Shown piece after piece: positions 33,092 to 41,585 of a DNA stretch of 64,000 nt. Made by a program: the position numbers and the translations under genes. Numbering within the stretch: position 1 is the stretch's first letter; the number at the start of each line of letters is the position of its first letter. The DNA comes from Paracoccaceae bacterium (GTDB lineage Bacteria > Pseudomonadota > Alphaproteobacteria > Rhodobacterales > Rhodobacteraceae): positions 1-64,000 of the forward strand of contig WKFK01000010.1 in assembly GCA_014872815.1 (NCBI GenBank), read 5' to 3'. The notes beneath the pieces were generated by a model. That model was given only the letters and a program-made list of their open reading frames with translations, did not search any database and was not told where the DNA came from.

Positions 33092-33730
33092 ATGACCATC
33101 ACCGAAATTCTGACATTTGCCTTTGTCGCAAGCTTTCTGGTGATGTCGCCGGGACCCAATGGTGTGCTGATCGCCAAGACTGTGCCGACTTCTGGGCGGG
33201 CGGCAGGCTTTGCCAACGTCGCTGGCTTTGTGGCGGCGTTTTATGGTCACGGAGCGTTGTCTGTGTTGGGGATTTCGGTCCTACTGGTGCAGTCAGCAGT
33301 GGCGTTTTCCATCGTGAAATTCTTGGGCGCGGCTTACCTATGTTGGATCGGGGTGAAGGCGCTTCTGGTAGCCTGGCGTGGCGTCGAAACGGCATCTAGC
33401 GTCGCCCCTGCCGCAAATAAGCGCACACTGTGGAAGGCTTTTGGTGAGGGCATTCTCACCAATGGACTTAATCCCAAAGTGTCGATGTTCTATCTGGCTG
33501 CATTCCCCCAGTTTCTGACGGTTGGCGATGCCTCGGCCTCCGCTGCCTTTACTCTGGTAACAGTGCACGCGGCCATCAATGCGCTTTGGTTCACGGCCAT
33601 GGTCCTGCTGTTTTCGCAGCTAACAAGGGCCGCACGTAGTGGACGGTTTCAACGTTGGCTGAAAGGTGTGACCGGCGCGGTGTTTGTTGGCTTCGGTGTG
33701 AAGCTGGCAACGTTGCGTGCCAGCTTCTGA
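33092..33730 (+). CDS. LysE-family translocator (second copy)
   Basis: A 212-residue six-helix exporter with the signature MSPGPNGVLIAKTVPTSGRA and the block NGLNPKVSMFYLAAFPQFL. The ATG at 33092 has AGGAG 6 bases upstream; longer upstream starts would run through the terminator of yghU. It exports an amino acid or related compound. It is not close in sequence to the LysE protein at 25.7 kb and has no adjacent regulator. Confidence 0.92.
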   Translation: MTITEILTFAFVASFLVMSPGPNGVLIAKTVPTSGRAAGFANVAGFVAAFYGHGALSVLGISVLLVQSAVAFSIVKFLGAAYLCWIGVKALLVAWRGVETASSVAPAANKRTLWKAFGEGILTNGLNPKVSMFYLAAFPQFLTVGDASASAAFTLVTVHAAINALWFTAMVLLFSQLTRAARSGRFQRWLKGVTGAVFVGFGVKLATLRASF

Positions 33731-33738
33731 GGAGCGAC

Positions 33739-35322
33739 TTATCGCGCCGCCAGCATCATTTCGGCGGCTTTTTCACCGATCATGATACACGGTGAGTTGG
33801 TGTTACCGCTGGTGATCTTTGGCATCACCGAGGCGTCCACAACGCGAAGCCCGCCTAGACCACGCAGGCGCAAATTAGCATCCAGCGGCGCGCTGGTATC
33901 ACTGCCCATCCGCACAGTACCTACGGGATGGAAAATTGTGGTGCCAATGTCGCCTGCGGCCTGTGCCAACCCTGCGTCGTCTTGCGTGGTCAGGCCTGGT
34001 TTCATTTCTTCAGGGGAATATTTGGCCATTGGGCCTTGGGCCATAATGCTGCGCGCCTGACGGATCGCCGCCACTGCTGTCGCGCGGTCTCCCTCCGTGG
34101 CAAGGTAGTTCGGGGCAATCTTGGGCGCGACGGATGAGTCTGGAGATGTGATTTCCACCGTGCCACGGCTCTCGGGACGCAAGTTGCACACGCTGGCGGT
34201 CATGGCAGGAAAGTCATGGAGCGGCTGACCAAAGGCCTCCAACGACAGCGGTTGCACATGGTACTCGAGGTCGGGCGTTGCCACATCCGGGCGGGATTTC
34301 GTGAAAGCCCCCAACTGGCTTGGGGCCATCGACATTGGACCGCTGCGTTTTAAAAAGTATTCCATGCCGATCTTGGCTTTGCCAAACAGCGAGTTCGCCA
34401 TGGTGTTGAGAGTTTTTGCGCCGGTGAGTTTCCACGCGCAGCGCAGTTGCAAATGGTCCTGAAGATTGTTGCCAATCTCCGGCTGATCCAACTGCACATC
34501 AATGCCGTGTTTTTTCAGCAATGCCCCCGGTCCAATGCCGGAAAGCTGTAGGATTTGAGGTGAGTTCACCGCACCGGCAGAGAGTACAACCTCGCCGCCA
34601 CATTTGGCTTGTTGCAACGTGCCGTTCTGTCGGTACTCCACGCCCACAACCTTGCCATCTTCCATCAGCAAACGCGTTGTATGCGCGTGGGTTTCGATTT
34701 TTAATTGTCCATCCTTCTGAGGCCGTAGAAAGGCCTTGGCGGTGTTCCAGCGGAATCCACGATGTTGGTTGACTTTAAAGTAGCCCACGCCTTCGTTGTC
34801 GCCGCCGTTGAAATCATCTGTGCGCGGCACACCCGCCGCTTCGGCAGCAGCCATCCAATCATCCAACACATCCCAGCGGAGACGCTGGTTGTTCACGTGC
34901 CACGGGCCGCCCGCGCCATGCAGATCAGACTCGCCCTCCATGTAATCTTCAGATTTTTTGAAAAGCGGTAGCACATCCTCCCACGACCACCCCGGTAACC
35001 CCATCTGTCGCCAGCCATCATAATCGGCAGCCTGTCCACGCAGATACAACATGCCGTTGATGGAGGAGCAGCCGCCCAACACCTTGCCGCGCGGATATAG
35101 CAATTGCCGCCCGTTCAAGCCTGCGTCCGGTGCAGTTTTGTACATCCAATCGGTGCGTGGGTTGCCGATGCAGTAAAGGTAGCCCATCGGGATGTGAATC
35201 CAGTGGTATGTGTCCTTGCCGCCTGCTTCTAAAAGCAGCACTCGCCGCCCAGCCTCTGCCAGTCGTGCCGCAACAACACAGCCCGCGCTCCCTGCGCCCA
35301 CCACGATGTGATCCCAGTCCAT
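33739..35322 (-). CDS. GMC-family FAD oxidoreductase (choline/alcohol dehydrogenase-like), copy 1
   Basis: A 527-residue GMC oxidoreductase. The N-terminal FAD motif is VVGAGSAGCVVAARL, GMC signature 1 is in GKVLGGCSSINGMLYLRGQ, signature 2 is in GAVNSPQILQLSGIGP, and the C-terminal catalytic His region is IFHPVGTVRMG with ASVMPKITSGNTNSPCIMIG. AGGAG lies about 9 bases before the ATG at 35322. It oxidises an alcohol; betA-like calls are common, but no betB or betI is nearby, so the substrate is open. Confidence 0.9.
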   Translation of the reverse strand: MDWDHIVVGAGSAGCVVAARLAEAGRRVLLLEAGGKDTYHWIHIPMGYLYCIGNPRTDWMYKTAPDAGLNGRQLLYPRGKVLGGCSSINGMLYLRGQAADYDGWRQMGLPGWSWEDVLPLFKKSEDYMEGESDLHGAGGPWHVNNQRLRWDVLDDWMAAAEAAGVPRTDDFNGGDNEGVGYFKVNQHRGFRWNTAKAFLRPQKDGQLKIETHAHTTRLLMEDGKVVGVEYRQNGTLQQAKCGGEVVLSAGAVNSPQILQLSGIGPGALLKKHGIDVQLDQPEIGNNLQDHLQLRCAWKLTGAKTLNTMANSLFGKAKIGMEYFLKRSGPMSMAPSQLGAFTKSRPDVATPDLEYHVQPLSLEAFGQPLHDFPAMTASVCNLRPESRGTVEITSPDSSVAPKIAPNYLATEGDRATAVAAIRQARSIMAQGPMAKYSPEEMKPGLTTQDDAGLAQAAGDIGTTIFHPVGTVRMGSDTSAPLDANLRLRGLGGLRVVDASVMPKITSGNTNSPCIMIGEKAAEMMLAAR

Positions 35323-35395
35323 TTGTGCTCTCTCCTCGCTCCGGCTTCGAGAAGAGAGCGAAGTTGAGGCCATGTCAAACACATTTGTCTGACAT

Positions 35396-36274
35396 TTAAG
35401 CGTCCGACGGAAGCACGCGTAATTTTTCAGGGTTGCGCATCACGTAAATCCAATGGGTTGCTCCGGTATTGTCGGGCAGGACCAGCGTCAATGTGTCCAG
35501 AACACCGTCCGCGTACCGCGCCACGGCGGGATGCCGGTTCGCCGTAACTTGTGCAAAACGCACATTGGTCTGGTCCTTGGATTTTGCCATGACAGCTTGC
35601 GTGACTGTCATGATGTCGTCTGGCCCTAATAGGACACGGAAGGCCGCTGAGGCTTTCCCGCCGCCGTCGGTGATGGCCATGGCGTCTTCTGACAAGACTT
35701 TGATGGCTTGGGCATGGTCCTGTGCCGCTGCAAAGAAAAATCGCTCCGCTGCTTTGGCCGCGTCCTCGGCGCTGACATCAAACCTCGGTCCGCTGGTTTG
35801 CAAGCGCTTGTGCGCGCGACTGACCATCTGTCGGCAGGCAGCCTCGGATTTACCCAGGGTTTGGGCAATCTCGGCGTAGTCGGCGTCAAAAGCTTCGCGT
35901 AACACAAACGCGGCGCGCTCCATTGGTGCCAGCCTCTCCATCGCCCAAAGTAAGGCCAACTCACATTCTTGCGCCAATTGGAATTGGCTTTCCGTAGAGG
36001 GGCCATGTTCCGAAATGATCGGTTCCGGAAGCCACGGCCCGACATAGCTTTCCCGGCGTACACGCGCGGATTTTAACGTGTCCAACGCTATGTTGGTCGC
36101 CACGCGCCGCAGCCAGGCGCTTGGGTTCTCGATTGCGGGTACGTCTGAGGTGGTAAACCGCAGCCAGGCTTCTTGGACCACATCCTCTGCGGCGCTGATC
36201 TCCCCCAACATACGATACGAGATCGACAGGAGCGCAGGGCGCTCCCGTTCAAAGACTGCTGTGTTGGGATCCAT
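35396..36274 (-). CDS. ECF41-type RNA polymerase sigma factor (SigJ family)
   Basis: A 292-residue sigma factor. Regions 2 and 4 (RMLGEISAAEDVVQEAWLRF and LREAFDADYAEIAQTLGKSE) are followed by a SnoaL-like C-terminal domain of about 100 residues. Two hallmarks of ECF41 are present: a DGGGK motif (AITDGGGKASAAF) and an NPDKL-like motif (RNPEKLRVL) near the end. ECF41 factors have no classical anti-sigma factor; the C-terminal domain modulates activity. The ATG abuts the stop of the upstream CMD-like gene, so the two form an operon, and an ECF41-type promoter lies in front of it. Confidence 0.92.
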   Translation of the reverse strand: MDPNTAVFERERPALLSISYRMLGEISAAEDVVQEAWLRFTTSDVPAIENPSAWLRRVATNIALDTLKSARVRRESYVGPWLPEPIISEHGPSTESQFQLAQECELALLWAMERLAPMERAAFVLREAFDADYAEIAQTLGKSEAACRQMVSRAHKRLQTSGPRFDVSAEDAAKAAERFFFAAAQDHAQAIKVLSEDAMAITDGGGKASAAFRVLLGPDDIMTVTQAVMAKSKDQTNVRFAQVTANRHPAVARYADGVLDTLTLVLPDNTGATHWIYVMRNPEKLRVLPSDA

Positions 36275-36814
36275 TTAGACTGCCACCTTTCCGACCCGTC
36301 CGTTTACCACAAGCTGCTGACAGGCATGTCCGTCCCCCAGCCCGCGTTTAAAGACCGGATAAAACCGCCCGGACCCCGCGGCGAAGCTGGCAGAAATGAC
36401 AGCTTGGTCGCCAAATCTCTGCCGAATGCGGTCGCCAAATGTGTTGGGCTCATAAGAGCCGGAAATGGCATGCTGGGCAAATTGAAAGCCCAAGCCAACT
36501 TCACCGGCCTCGTCAAGCCGGCCCTCAATGGCGGCAAGCAACTGATCTCCGTCGACTCCCTCTTCGAGCGCAAAAGAGATCACCAGTTGACCACAAGGTC
36601 CACAGTCTCCGTCCAATGTGGAGGCCAGCAGAGCCCCGGCCCAGACGGCGCGAGCTTCTTTCGGTCCTTTGTACTGCGTGACCATCGGCAGAAAGGTCAG
36701 TGCCAATCCGGCCTTCGTTGAGGCGTTGATTACTTCGTGCATATAGGTGACGTCATAGTCGTATTTCTTGCCAAAGCTGCGGGTGCCCGCGTGTAAGATC
36801 AAACGCATAATCAT
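36275..36814 (-). CDS. Carboxymuconolactone decarboxylase/AhpD-like protein, ECF41 partner
   Basis: A 179-residue helical protein with an AhpD-like redox motif, DGDCGPCGQLVISFAL (CxxC). ECF41 sigma factors are typically encoded beside a carboxymuconolactone decarboxylase-like, oxidoreductase or epimerase gene that is their main target. This fits, since the sigma gene starts directly after this stop codon. The start is 36814 or 36808; AAGGAG stands 4 or 10 bases upstream respectively. The reaction is unknown; peroxide or thiol-disulfide chemistry is suggested by the CxxC. Confidence 0.78.
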   Translation of the reverse strand: MIMRLILHAGTRSFGKKYDYDVTYMHEVINASTKAGLALTFLPMVTQYKGPKEARAVWAGALLASTLDGDCGPCGQLVISFALEEGVDGDQLLAAIEGRLDEAGEVGLGFQFAQHAISGSYEPNTFGDRIRQRFGDQAVISASFAAGSGRFYPVFKRGLGDGHACQQLVVNGRVGKVAV

Positions 36815-36838
36815 TAGTCTCCTTGATGTTTCTAAGGA

Positions 36839-36865
36839 GACGACACAGCCTGCCGATTTGTGACA
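36839..36865 (-). promoter_or_regulatory. Predicted ECF41 promoter of the CMD-sigma operon
   Basis: On the minus strand TGTCACA (36859-36865) is followed after 16 bases by CGTC (36839-36842), about 25 bases before the start codon. This is the published ECF41 consensus (TGTCACA at -35, CGTC at -10). It predicts that the sigma factor controls its own operon. Confidence 0.8.
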
Positions 36866-36876
36866 CTTTGATTGGA

Positions 36877-37335
36877 TTAAACAGGCAGGGCCGTGGTCTT
36901 GAAAACCGTCCGCAGTGCAAAGCTGGATTGCATCTGTGCCACCCCCGGTAGGCGGGCAAGGTGCTGTCGGTGGATACGGGCAAAGTCTTCGGTGTTTTCT
37001 GCCACAACCTTCAGGATGTAGTCGGCTGTGCCGGCCATAAGGTGGCACTCCAACACATCTGGAATGCGTGACACAGCTTTCTCAAACGCGTCGAGCACTT
37101 CATCGGCTTGACCCGAGAGCGTGATCTCGACAAACACCGTGGTGGGCACATCCAGTTTGCGGGGGTCGAGCAGCGCCACGTAGTCTTTGATATAGCCGTC
37201 TTTCTCCAGCCGATGGACACGGCGGTGACAGGCGGATTGGGACAGGTTCACGCGCTCTGCTAGCTCTGCATTGGAAATGCGTCCCTGCTTTTGCAAGACG
37301 GTGAGAATCCGACGATCTGTTTGATCAAGTGACAT
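36877..37335 (-). CDS. Lrp/AsnC-family regulator, probable control of alanine dehydrogenase
   Basis: A 152-residue Lrp protein. The helix-turn-helix is NAELAERVNLSQSACHRRVH and the RAM domain contains VLECHLMAGTADYILKVVAE. The start at 37335 has AAGGAG about 9 bases upstream. It is divergent from ald, the arrangement of AldR/BkdR-type regulators that activate alanine dehydrogenase when L-alanine is present. A loose inverted repeat, GCTCA (37404-37408) and TGAGC (37425-37429), in the shared gap may be part of its site. Confidence 0.9.
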   Translation of the reverse strand: MSLDQTDRRILTVLQKQGRISNAELAERVNLSQSACHRRVHRLEKDGYIKDYVALLDPRKLDVPTTVFVEITLSGQADEVLDAFEKAVSRIPDVLECHLMAGTADYILKVVAENTEDFARIHRQHLARLPGVAQMQSSFALRTVFKTTALPV

Positions 37336-37471
37336 ATGGCGAAAGCTCCTTGCGCGTTGGCATACAGTATTCGAAGGTTCTTGCAATCGCGAGTTTTTAA
37401 ACTGCTCAATTTCTAAGCAACTTCTGAGCCAGCCTACCTAAGGTAAAGTCAGTTCAATTTGGAGACGGCGC

Positions 37472-38590
37472 ATGAAAATCGGTTGCCCAACAGAAATCAA
37501 ACCCCAGGAGTTCCGCGTTGGTATGACGCCTGACGCGGCGCGTGAAGCAGTTAACCACGGCCACGAAGTGCTGATCCAGTCCGGCGCTGGTGTGGGTGCC
37601 GGTTTTACGGATGAGGATTATATTGCCGCCGGTGCCAAGATGATCGGCACGGCTGAGGAGGTCTTTGCCGAAGCGGACATGATCGTCAAGGTGAAAGAGC
37701 CTCAGGCGGTAGAGCGCAAGATGCTGCGCGAAGGTCAATTGCTGTTTACCTACCTGCATTTGGCACCAGACCCAGAGCAAACCAAAGACCTGCTCGAAAG
37801 CGGCTGTACCGCCATTGCCTATGAAACCGTAACCGACGATCGTGGTGGCTTGCCGTTGCTCGCACCGATGTCAGAAGTTGCGGGTCGTCTTGCACCTCAA
37901 GTTGGTGCATGGACGCTGCAAAAGGCCAATGGTGGTCGCGGCGTGTTGATGGGGGGCGTACCTGGCGTAGCACCTGCCAAGGTGGTTGTGATTGGTGGCG
38001 GTGTCGTTGGCACACACGCGGCAAAAATCGCCGCTGGCATGGGCGCAGACGTGACCGTTCTGGATCGCTCGCTGACTCGCCTGCGCTATTTGGATGATGT
38101 CTTTGGTGGGACCTTCAAAAACCAATACTCCACCGCTGGCGCGACAGCTGATCTGGTGCGCGAAGCCGATATGGTGATTGGCGCGGTTCTCATTCCTGGC
38201 GCAGCCGCGCCGAAGTTGGTGTCGCGTGCACAGCTTTCTGAGATGAAGCCGGGCGCAGCGTTGGTGGATGTGGCGATTGACCAGGGCGGGTGCTTTGAAA
38301 CCTCCCGGGCTACCACACATGCGGACCCGATTTATGAGGTGGATGGCATCATGCACTACTGCGTGGCCAACATGCCAGGCGCCGTAGCGCGCACCTCGAC
38401 ACAGGCGCTGGGCAATGCGACCCTGCCATTCCTTTTGAATCTGGCCAACAAAGGTTGGAAACAAGCCTGCGAAGATGATCCGCACCTGCTGAATGGCCTG
38501 AACGTCCATGCCGGTCAATTGACGTACTATGCGGTGGGCAAAGCGCTGGGCATCGATGTGATTTCGCCGTCTCTGGCGCTGAAATCCTAA
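37472..38590 (+). CDS. ald: Alanine dehydrogenase
   Basis: A 372-residue NAD-dependent alanine dehydrogenase of standard length. It begins [20 protein letters not shown]. The catalytic-site lysine is in VKVKEPQ, the catalytic His is in LFTYLHLA, and the NAD motif is [20 protein letters not shown]. It interconverts L-alanine with pyruvate and ammonia. GGAG precedes the ATG. It is divergent from the Lrp gene and overlaps the convergent LysR gene by 4 bases at its 3' end. Confidence 0.96.
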   Translation: MKIGCPTEIKPQEFRVGMTPDAAREAVNHGHEVLIQSGAGVGAGFTDEDYIAAGAKMIGTAEEVFAEADMIVKVKEPQAVERKMLREGQLLFTYLHLAPDPEQTKDLLESGCTAIAYETVTDDRGGLPLLAPMSEVAGRLAPQVGAWTLQKANGGRGVLMGGVPGVAPAKVVVIGGGVVGTHAAKIAAGMGADVTVLDRSLTRLRYLDDVFGGTFKNQYSTAGATADLVREADMVIGAVLIPGAAAPKLVSRAQLSEMKPGAALVDVAIDQGGCFETSRATTHADPIYEVDGIMHYCVANMPGAVARTSTQALGNATLPFLLNLANKGWKQACEDDPHLLNGLNVHAGQLTYYAVGKALGIDVISPSLALKS

Positions 38591-39462
38591 GGTGTCATCC
38601 CTTCAAACAACGGCTGCAGCGCTTTCAGGCGCGCTGCAGCGAACTCTGTGAAAGCTCGCACGCGTGTCACCCGGCGCAGATCTGCATGGGTCAAGATCCA
38701 CAGGGGCGCTTGAGTGAACAGGGGCAAACCGGGCACGCGCTCTAGCTGCGGGTCTGTGTCACCGAGAAAACAGGCCATGCGCGTCGCGCCGATACCGGCC
38801 CGCGCCGCACCAATGGCCGCGCTCATATCATCCACTGTCAGTCGTGTGTTCAGGTTGGGCCTCACCTCTTTGATCTCCGCAGGGGGACCAGGCCAATGGG
38901 CAAATCGCACCCAGTCCAATGGTGCCGCGCCTCCCTTGTCTCGGGCTAACAGATCAGGCGTAGCGTAAACTGCACCTTTCAAATCAAACAGCCGTCGACC
39001 GACCAGAGTATCCGGCGGCGTTTTGGCAAAGCGGATGGCCACATCCGCTTCTCGCTGTGCCAGGTTTAGCGTGTCGTTGGTGGCGACAAGCGATAGCTCT
39101 ATATCCGGATACTCGGTCACAAACTCGGCCACAATTTCAGCTAACACTCGCTCTATGATCAACTCCGACGCGGTCACCTTCAATGGTCCGCTCACCGTGG
39201 TGTCTCGCGCTGCGATCTGCCGGTCGAGCCCACGCTCCAGGTCCGACATGGCTTCTGCGGTACGCACCGCTTCGAGCCCTGCTTCAGTGGGCACATAGCC
39301 GCTTGCCAACCTGTCAAACAGGCGTGCACCTAGCGCTTTTTCTGCCGAAGTGATCCGCCGCGCCACCGTAGCGTGGTTCACACCCAGCACTCGCGCCGCG
39401 CCATTCGTGCCGCCCTGACGTGCGGTTTCCAGCACAAATCTCAGATCATCCCAATTCAACAT
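38587..39462 (-). CDS. LysR-family transcriptional regulator
   Basis: A 291-residue LysR protein. The N-terminal winged helix (GTNGAARVLGVNHATVARRI) is followed by a periplasmic-binding-like effector domain (AREADVAIRFAKTPPDTLVG-like region). The start at 39462 gives the usual LysR N-terminus MLNWDDLRFVLETARQGG; no clear ribosome binding site is visible. It is divergent from the DUF1330 gene, its likely target, with a perfect inverted repeat between them. Confidence 0.9.
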   Translation of the reverse strand: MLNWDDLRFVLETARQGGTNGAARVLGVNHATVARRITSAEKALGARLFDRLASGYVPTEAGLEAVRTAEAMSDLERGLDRQIAARDTTVSGPLKVTASELIIERVLAEIVAEFVTEYPDIELSLVATNDTLNLAQREADVAIRFAKTPPDTLVGRRLFDLKGAVYATPDLLARDKGGAAPLDWVRFAHWPGPPAEIKEVRPNLNTRLTVDDMSAAIGAARAGIGATRMACFLGDTDPQLERVPGLPLFTQAPLWILTHADLRRVTRVRAFTEFAAARLKALQPLFEGMTP

Positions 39463-39484
39463 GGGCTGACAATATTTGCACAAG

Positions 39485-39499
39485 CATTGATCATCAATG
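39485..39499. promoter_or_regulatory. Candidate LysR operator
   Basis: CATTGAT-C-ATCAATG is a perfect 7-base inverted repeat around a single C, in the 95-base gap between the LysR gene and the DUF1330 gene. LysR sites commonly have a T-N11-A palindromic core, which this satisfies. Confidence 0.55.
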
Positions 39500-39557
39500 A
39501 TCGTTTTCTATCGCCAAGGATGTCTTAGCTATGACGGGCATACACAAGGAGACCACA

Positions 39558-39839
39558 ATGACCGCTTATGCTTATGTCAATCTGCACATCACCAATCCTG
39601 ACAGCTTTGCCGCCTACCGCGAGCGGGCAGGAGACGCGCTCAAAAAACATGGGGGTGCGCCTTTGGAGGTGTCCAAGGACTCTGAAGTGATCGAAGGGGC
39701 CGCACCTGCCCCCACCGTCGCCGTGATTTTGACCTTTCCGGATCGTGCCGCCGCTAAAGCCTGGATAGATGATCCGGAACTTGCAGAGATACATGCCCTG
39801 CGTGACGGATCCGGCACGTCCACAATCACATTGCTTTAG
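39558..39839 (+). CDS. DUF1330 small protein
   Basis: A 93-residue protein of the DUF1330 dimeric alpha/beta-barrel (ferredoxin-like) family. It begins MTAYAYVNLHITNPDSFAAY and has the conserved AAAKAWIDDPELAEIHALRD segment. AAGGAG lies before the ATG at 39558. Function is unknown in the family; related folds include monooxygenases and small-molecule-binding proteins. It is divergent from a LysR regulator. Confidence 0.88.
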   Translation: MTAYAYVNLHITNPDSFAAYRERAGDALKKHGGAPLEVSKDSEVIEGAAPAPTVAVILTFPDRAAAKAWIDDPELAEIHALRDGSGTSTITLL

Positions 39840-39843
39840 CGCA

Positions 39844-39872
39844 CAAAAAAGGCGGCCATTTGGCCGCCTTTC
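39844..39872 (+). terminator. Terminator between DUF1330 and the mechanosensitive channel gene
   Basis: AAGGCGGCC and GGCCGCCTT pair around ATTT, with A-rich sequence on the left and TT on the right. It can serve both convergent genes. Confidence 0.8.
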
Positions 39873-39887
39873 CATCCGATTGCGCGT

Positions 39888-40721
39888 TTACGCTTCGCGT
39901 TTGATTTCCACAGTGTGTGGGTACGGGATCGAGATGCCATCTTTGTCAAAGGCTTCTTTGATCGCTTGAGTGAGGCCAAACTTCAGTTCCCAGTAGTCTT
40001 CCGCCGCGCACCAAACGCGCATGGTGATGTCTACCGAGCTGTCGCCCAAGTTCGTCACACGTGCCCAGGCTTCCGGGTCCTTCAGCACACGCTCGTCCGC
40101 GTTGGCAGTGTCCAGAATGATCTGTTTGGCTTTGTCCGCGTCGTCACCGTAGTCGATGCCAAATACCACATCCACGCGGCGGGTGTCATGTGCGGAGAAA
40201 TTGGTGATGATCGAGCCCCAAGCCTGACCATTTGGAATAATGATCTGGACGTTATCCGGCGTGACCATCTCGGTCACAAACAGGTTCAAATCGACCACTG
40301 TTCCCGAAGTGCCACCTACATCGACATACTGGCCAATTTTATAAGGTCGGAACAGGATCAGCATGAAGCCTGCCGCCAGATCAGACAATGTGCCTTGCAG
40401 CGCCAGACCAATGGCCAGCGTGGCCGCCCCCATCATGGCAACCAGAGAGGTCGCTTCGATGCCAAAGATGCCAAGGATGGCAACCAGCACCATCAGCAGG
40501 ATCACCCAGCGTACAATGCTTGCGGCAAAGTTGCCGAGTGTCTTGTCAATTTCAGGTGTGTTGTTGACGCGGTTGCGTACCATGCGGCTCACGGCCCCCG
40601 CAACTATCCAGCCTATGATTAGCACTACCAGTGCTTTGCCGGCGGCAACCACTAATGGGCCGAGGCCCTGCGCCTGTTCTACAATGGATTCCAACGGACT
40701 TCCCCCGATTTTTATGCCCAC
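39888..40721 (-). CDS. Small-conductance mechanosensitive channel (MscS family)
   Basis: A 277-residue channel. Three N-terminal transmembrane segments are present. The third carries the Gly/Ala-rich pore helix (VAMMGAATLAIGLALQGTLS), and the following beta domain contains VDVGGTSGTVVDLNLFVTEM and IIPNGQAWGSIITNFS. It opens under membrane tension on hypo-osmotic shock. It is transcribed alone. Confidence 0.94.
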   Translation of the reverse strand: MGIKIGGSPLESIVEQAQGLGPLVVAAGKALVVLIIGWIVAGAVSRMVRNRVNNTPEIDKTLGNFAASIVRWVILLMVLVAILGIFGIEATSLVAMMGAATLAIGLALQGTLSDLAAGFMLILFRPYKIGQYVDVGGTSGTVVDLNLFVTEMVTPDNVQIIIPNGQAWGSIITNFSAHDTRRVDVVFGIDYGDDADKAKQIILDTANADERVLKDPEAWARVTNLGDSSVDITMRVWCAAEDYWELKFGLTQAIKEAFDKDGISIPYPHTVEIKREA

Positions 40722-40852
40722 TATGGGCGGCTTTTTAACATGTTGGCTCTGCGCTGATGCACAGTAACATGCTCCCTATCGCACGCATAGAGCGCTGGCG
40801 GGATGGGAAAAAGCCCTTATCTATCCCCTAAGACCGCAACAGGAGAGCCACA

Positions 40853-41554
40853 ATGACCACTGTCACCGATCACCCAATCAATAGCCGCTGGGCCGCGCAA
40901 GATCCGAGCGTTCTGCAACTCTATGCCTTCCCAACACCAAACGGGGTGAAGGTTTCGATCATGCTGGAGGAGATCGGCCTGCCTTACGAGGCACATCTGG
41001 TGACGCTGAGCGATGCGGATGTCAAAAGCCCGGAGTTCTTGGCACTGAACCCCAACAACAAGATCCCTGCCATCATTGATCCAAACGGCCCGGACGGGCA
41101 GCCACTGAGCCTGTTTGAGAGCGGTGCCATCCTGATTTACTTAGCTGAGAAATCCGGCAAGCTGATCGGAAGCACGCCTGCGGAGAAGTACGAAACCATA
41201 CAGTGGGTTATGTTTCAAATGGCAGGCGTTGGTCCGATGTTTGGTCAGCTTGGGTTCTTCACCAAATTTGCGGGTGCCGAGATTGAAGACCCGCGACCAC
41301 GCGAACGCTATCAGAATGAAGCCAAACGGTTGCTGTCTGTGTTGGAAAAACAGCTGGACGGTCGCGACTGGATCACTGGCAGCTACTCGATTGCGGACAT
41401 TGCAACCGCACCGTGGTTGCGTGCGCTCGACTACTACGGTGCCAAAGAGGCAGTTGGCTGGGAAAACTATCCCAACGTGAACGCCTATCTTGAGCGGTTC
41501 CTGGCGCGACCAGCGGTTCAAGTTGGGCTGAAGACCCCCGCCGTGCCTGCTTAA
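40853..41554 (+). CDS. Glutathione S-transferase (YfcG-like)
   Basis: A 233-residue GST with the thioredoxin-like site TPNGVKVSIMLEEIGLPYE, NPNNKIPAIIDPNG and the GSH gamma-glutamyl contact FESGAILIYLAEK. The C-terminal helical domain includes WITGSYSIADIATAPWLRAL. This TPN-containing class has disulfide-bond reductase activity in E. coli YfcG. It is a single gene with GGAG before the ATG, and a smaller relative of the YghU protein at 32 kb. Confidence 0.92.
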   Translation: MTTVTDHPINSRWAAQDPSVLQLYAFPTPNGVKVSIMLEEIGLPYEAHLVTLSDADVKSPEFLALNPNNKIPAIIDPNGPDGQPLSLFESGAILIYLAEKSGKLIGSTPAEKYETIQWVMFQMAGVGPMFGQLGFFTKFAGAEIEDPRPRERYQNEAKRLLSVLEKQLDGRDWITGSYSIADIATAPWLRALDYYGAKEAVGWENYPNVNAYLERFLARPAVQVGLKTPAVPA

Positions 41555-41585
41555 ATCAATTTGGGGGAGTCTCGGCTTCCCCTCC

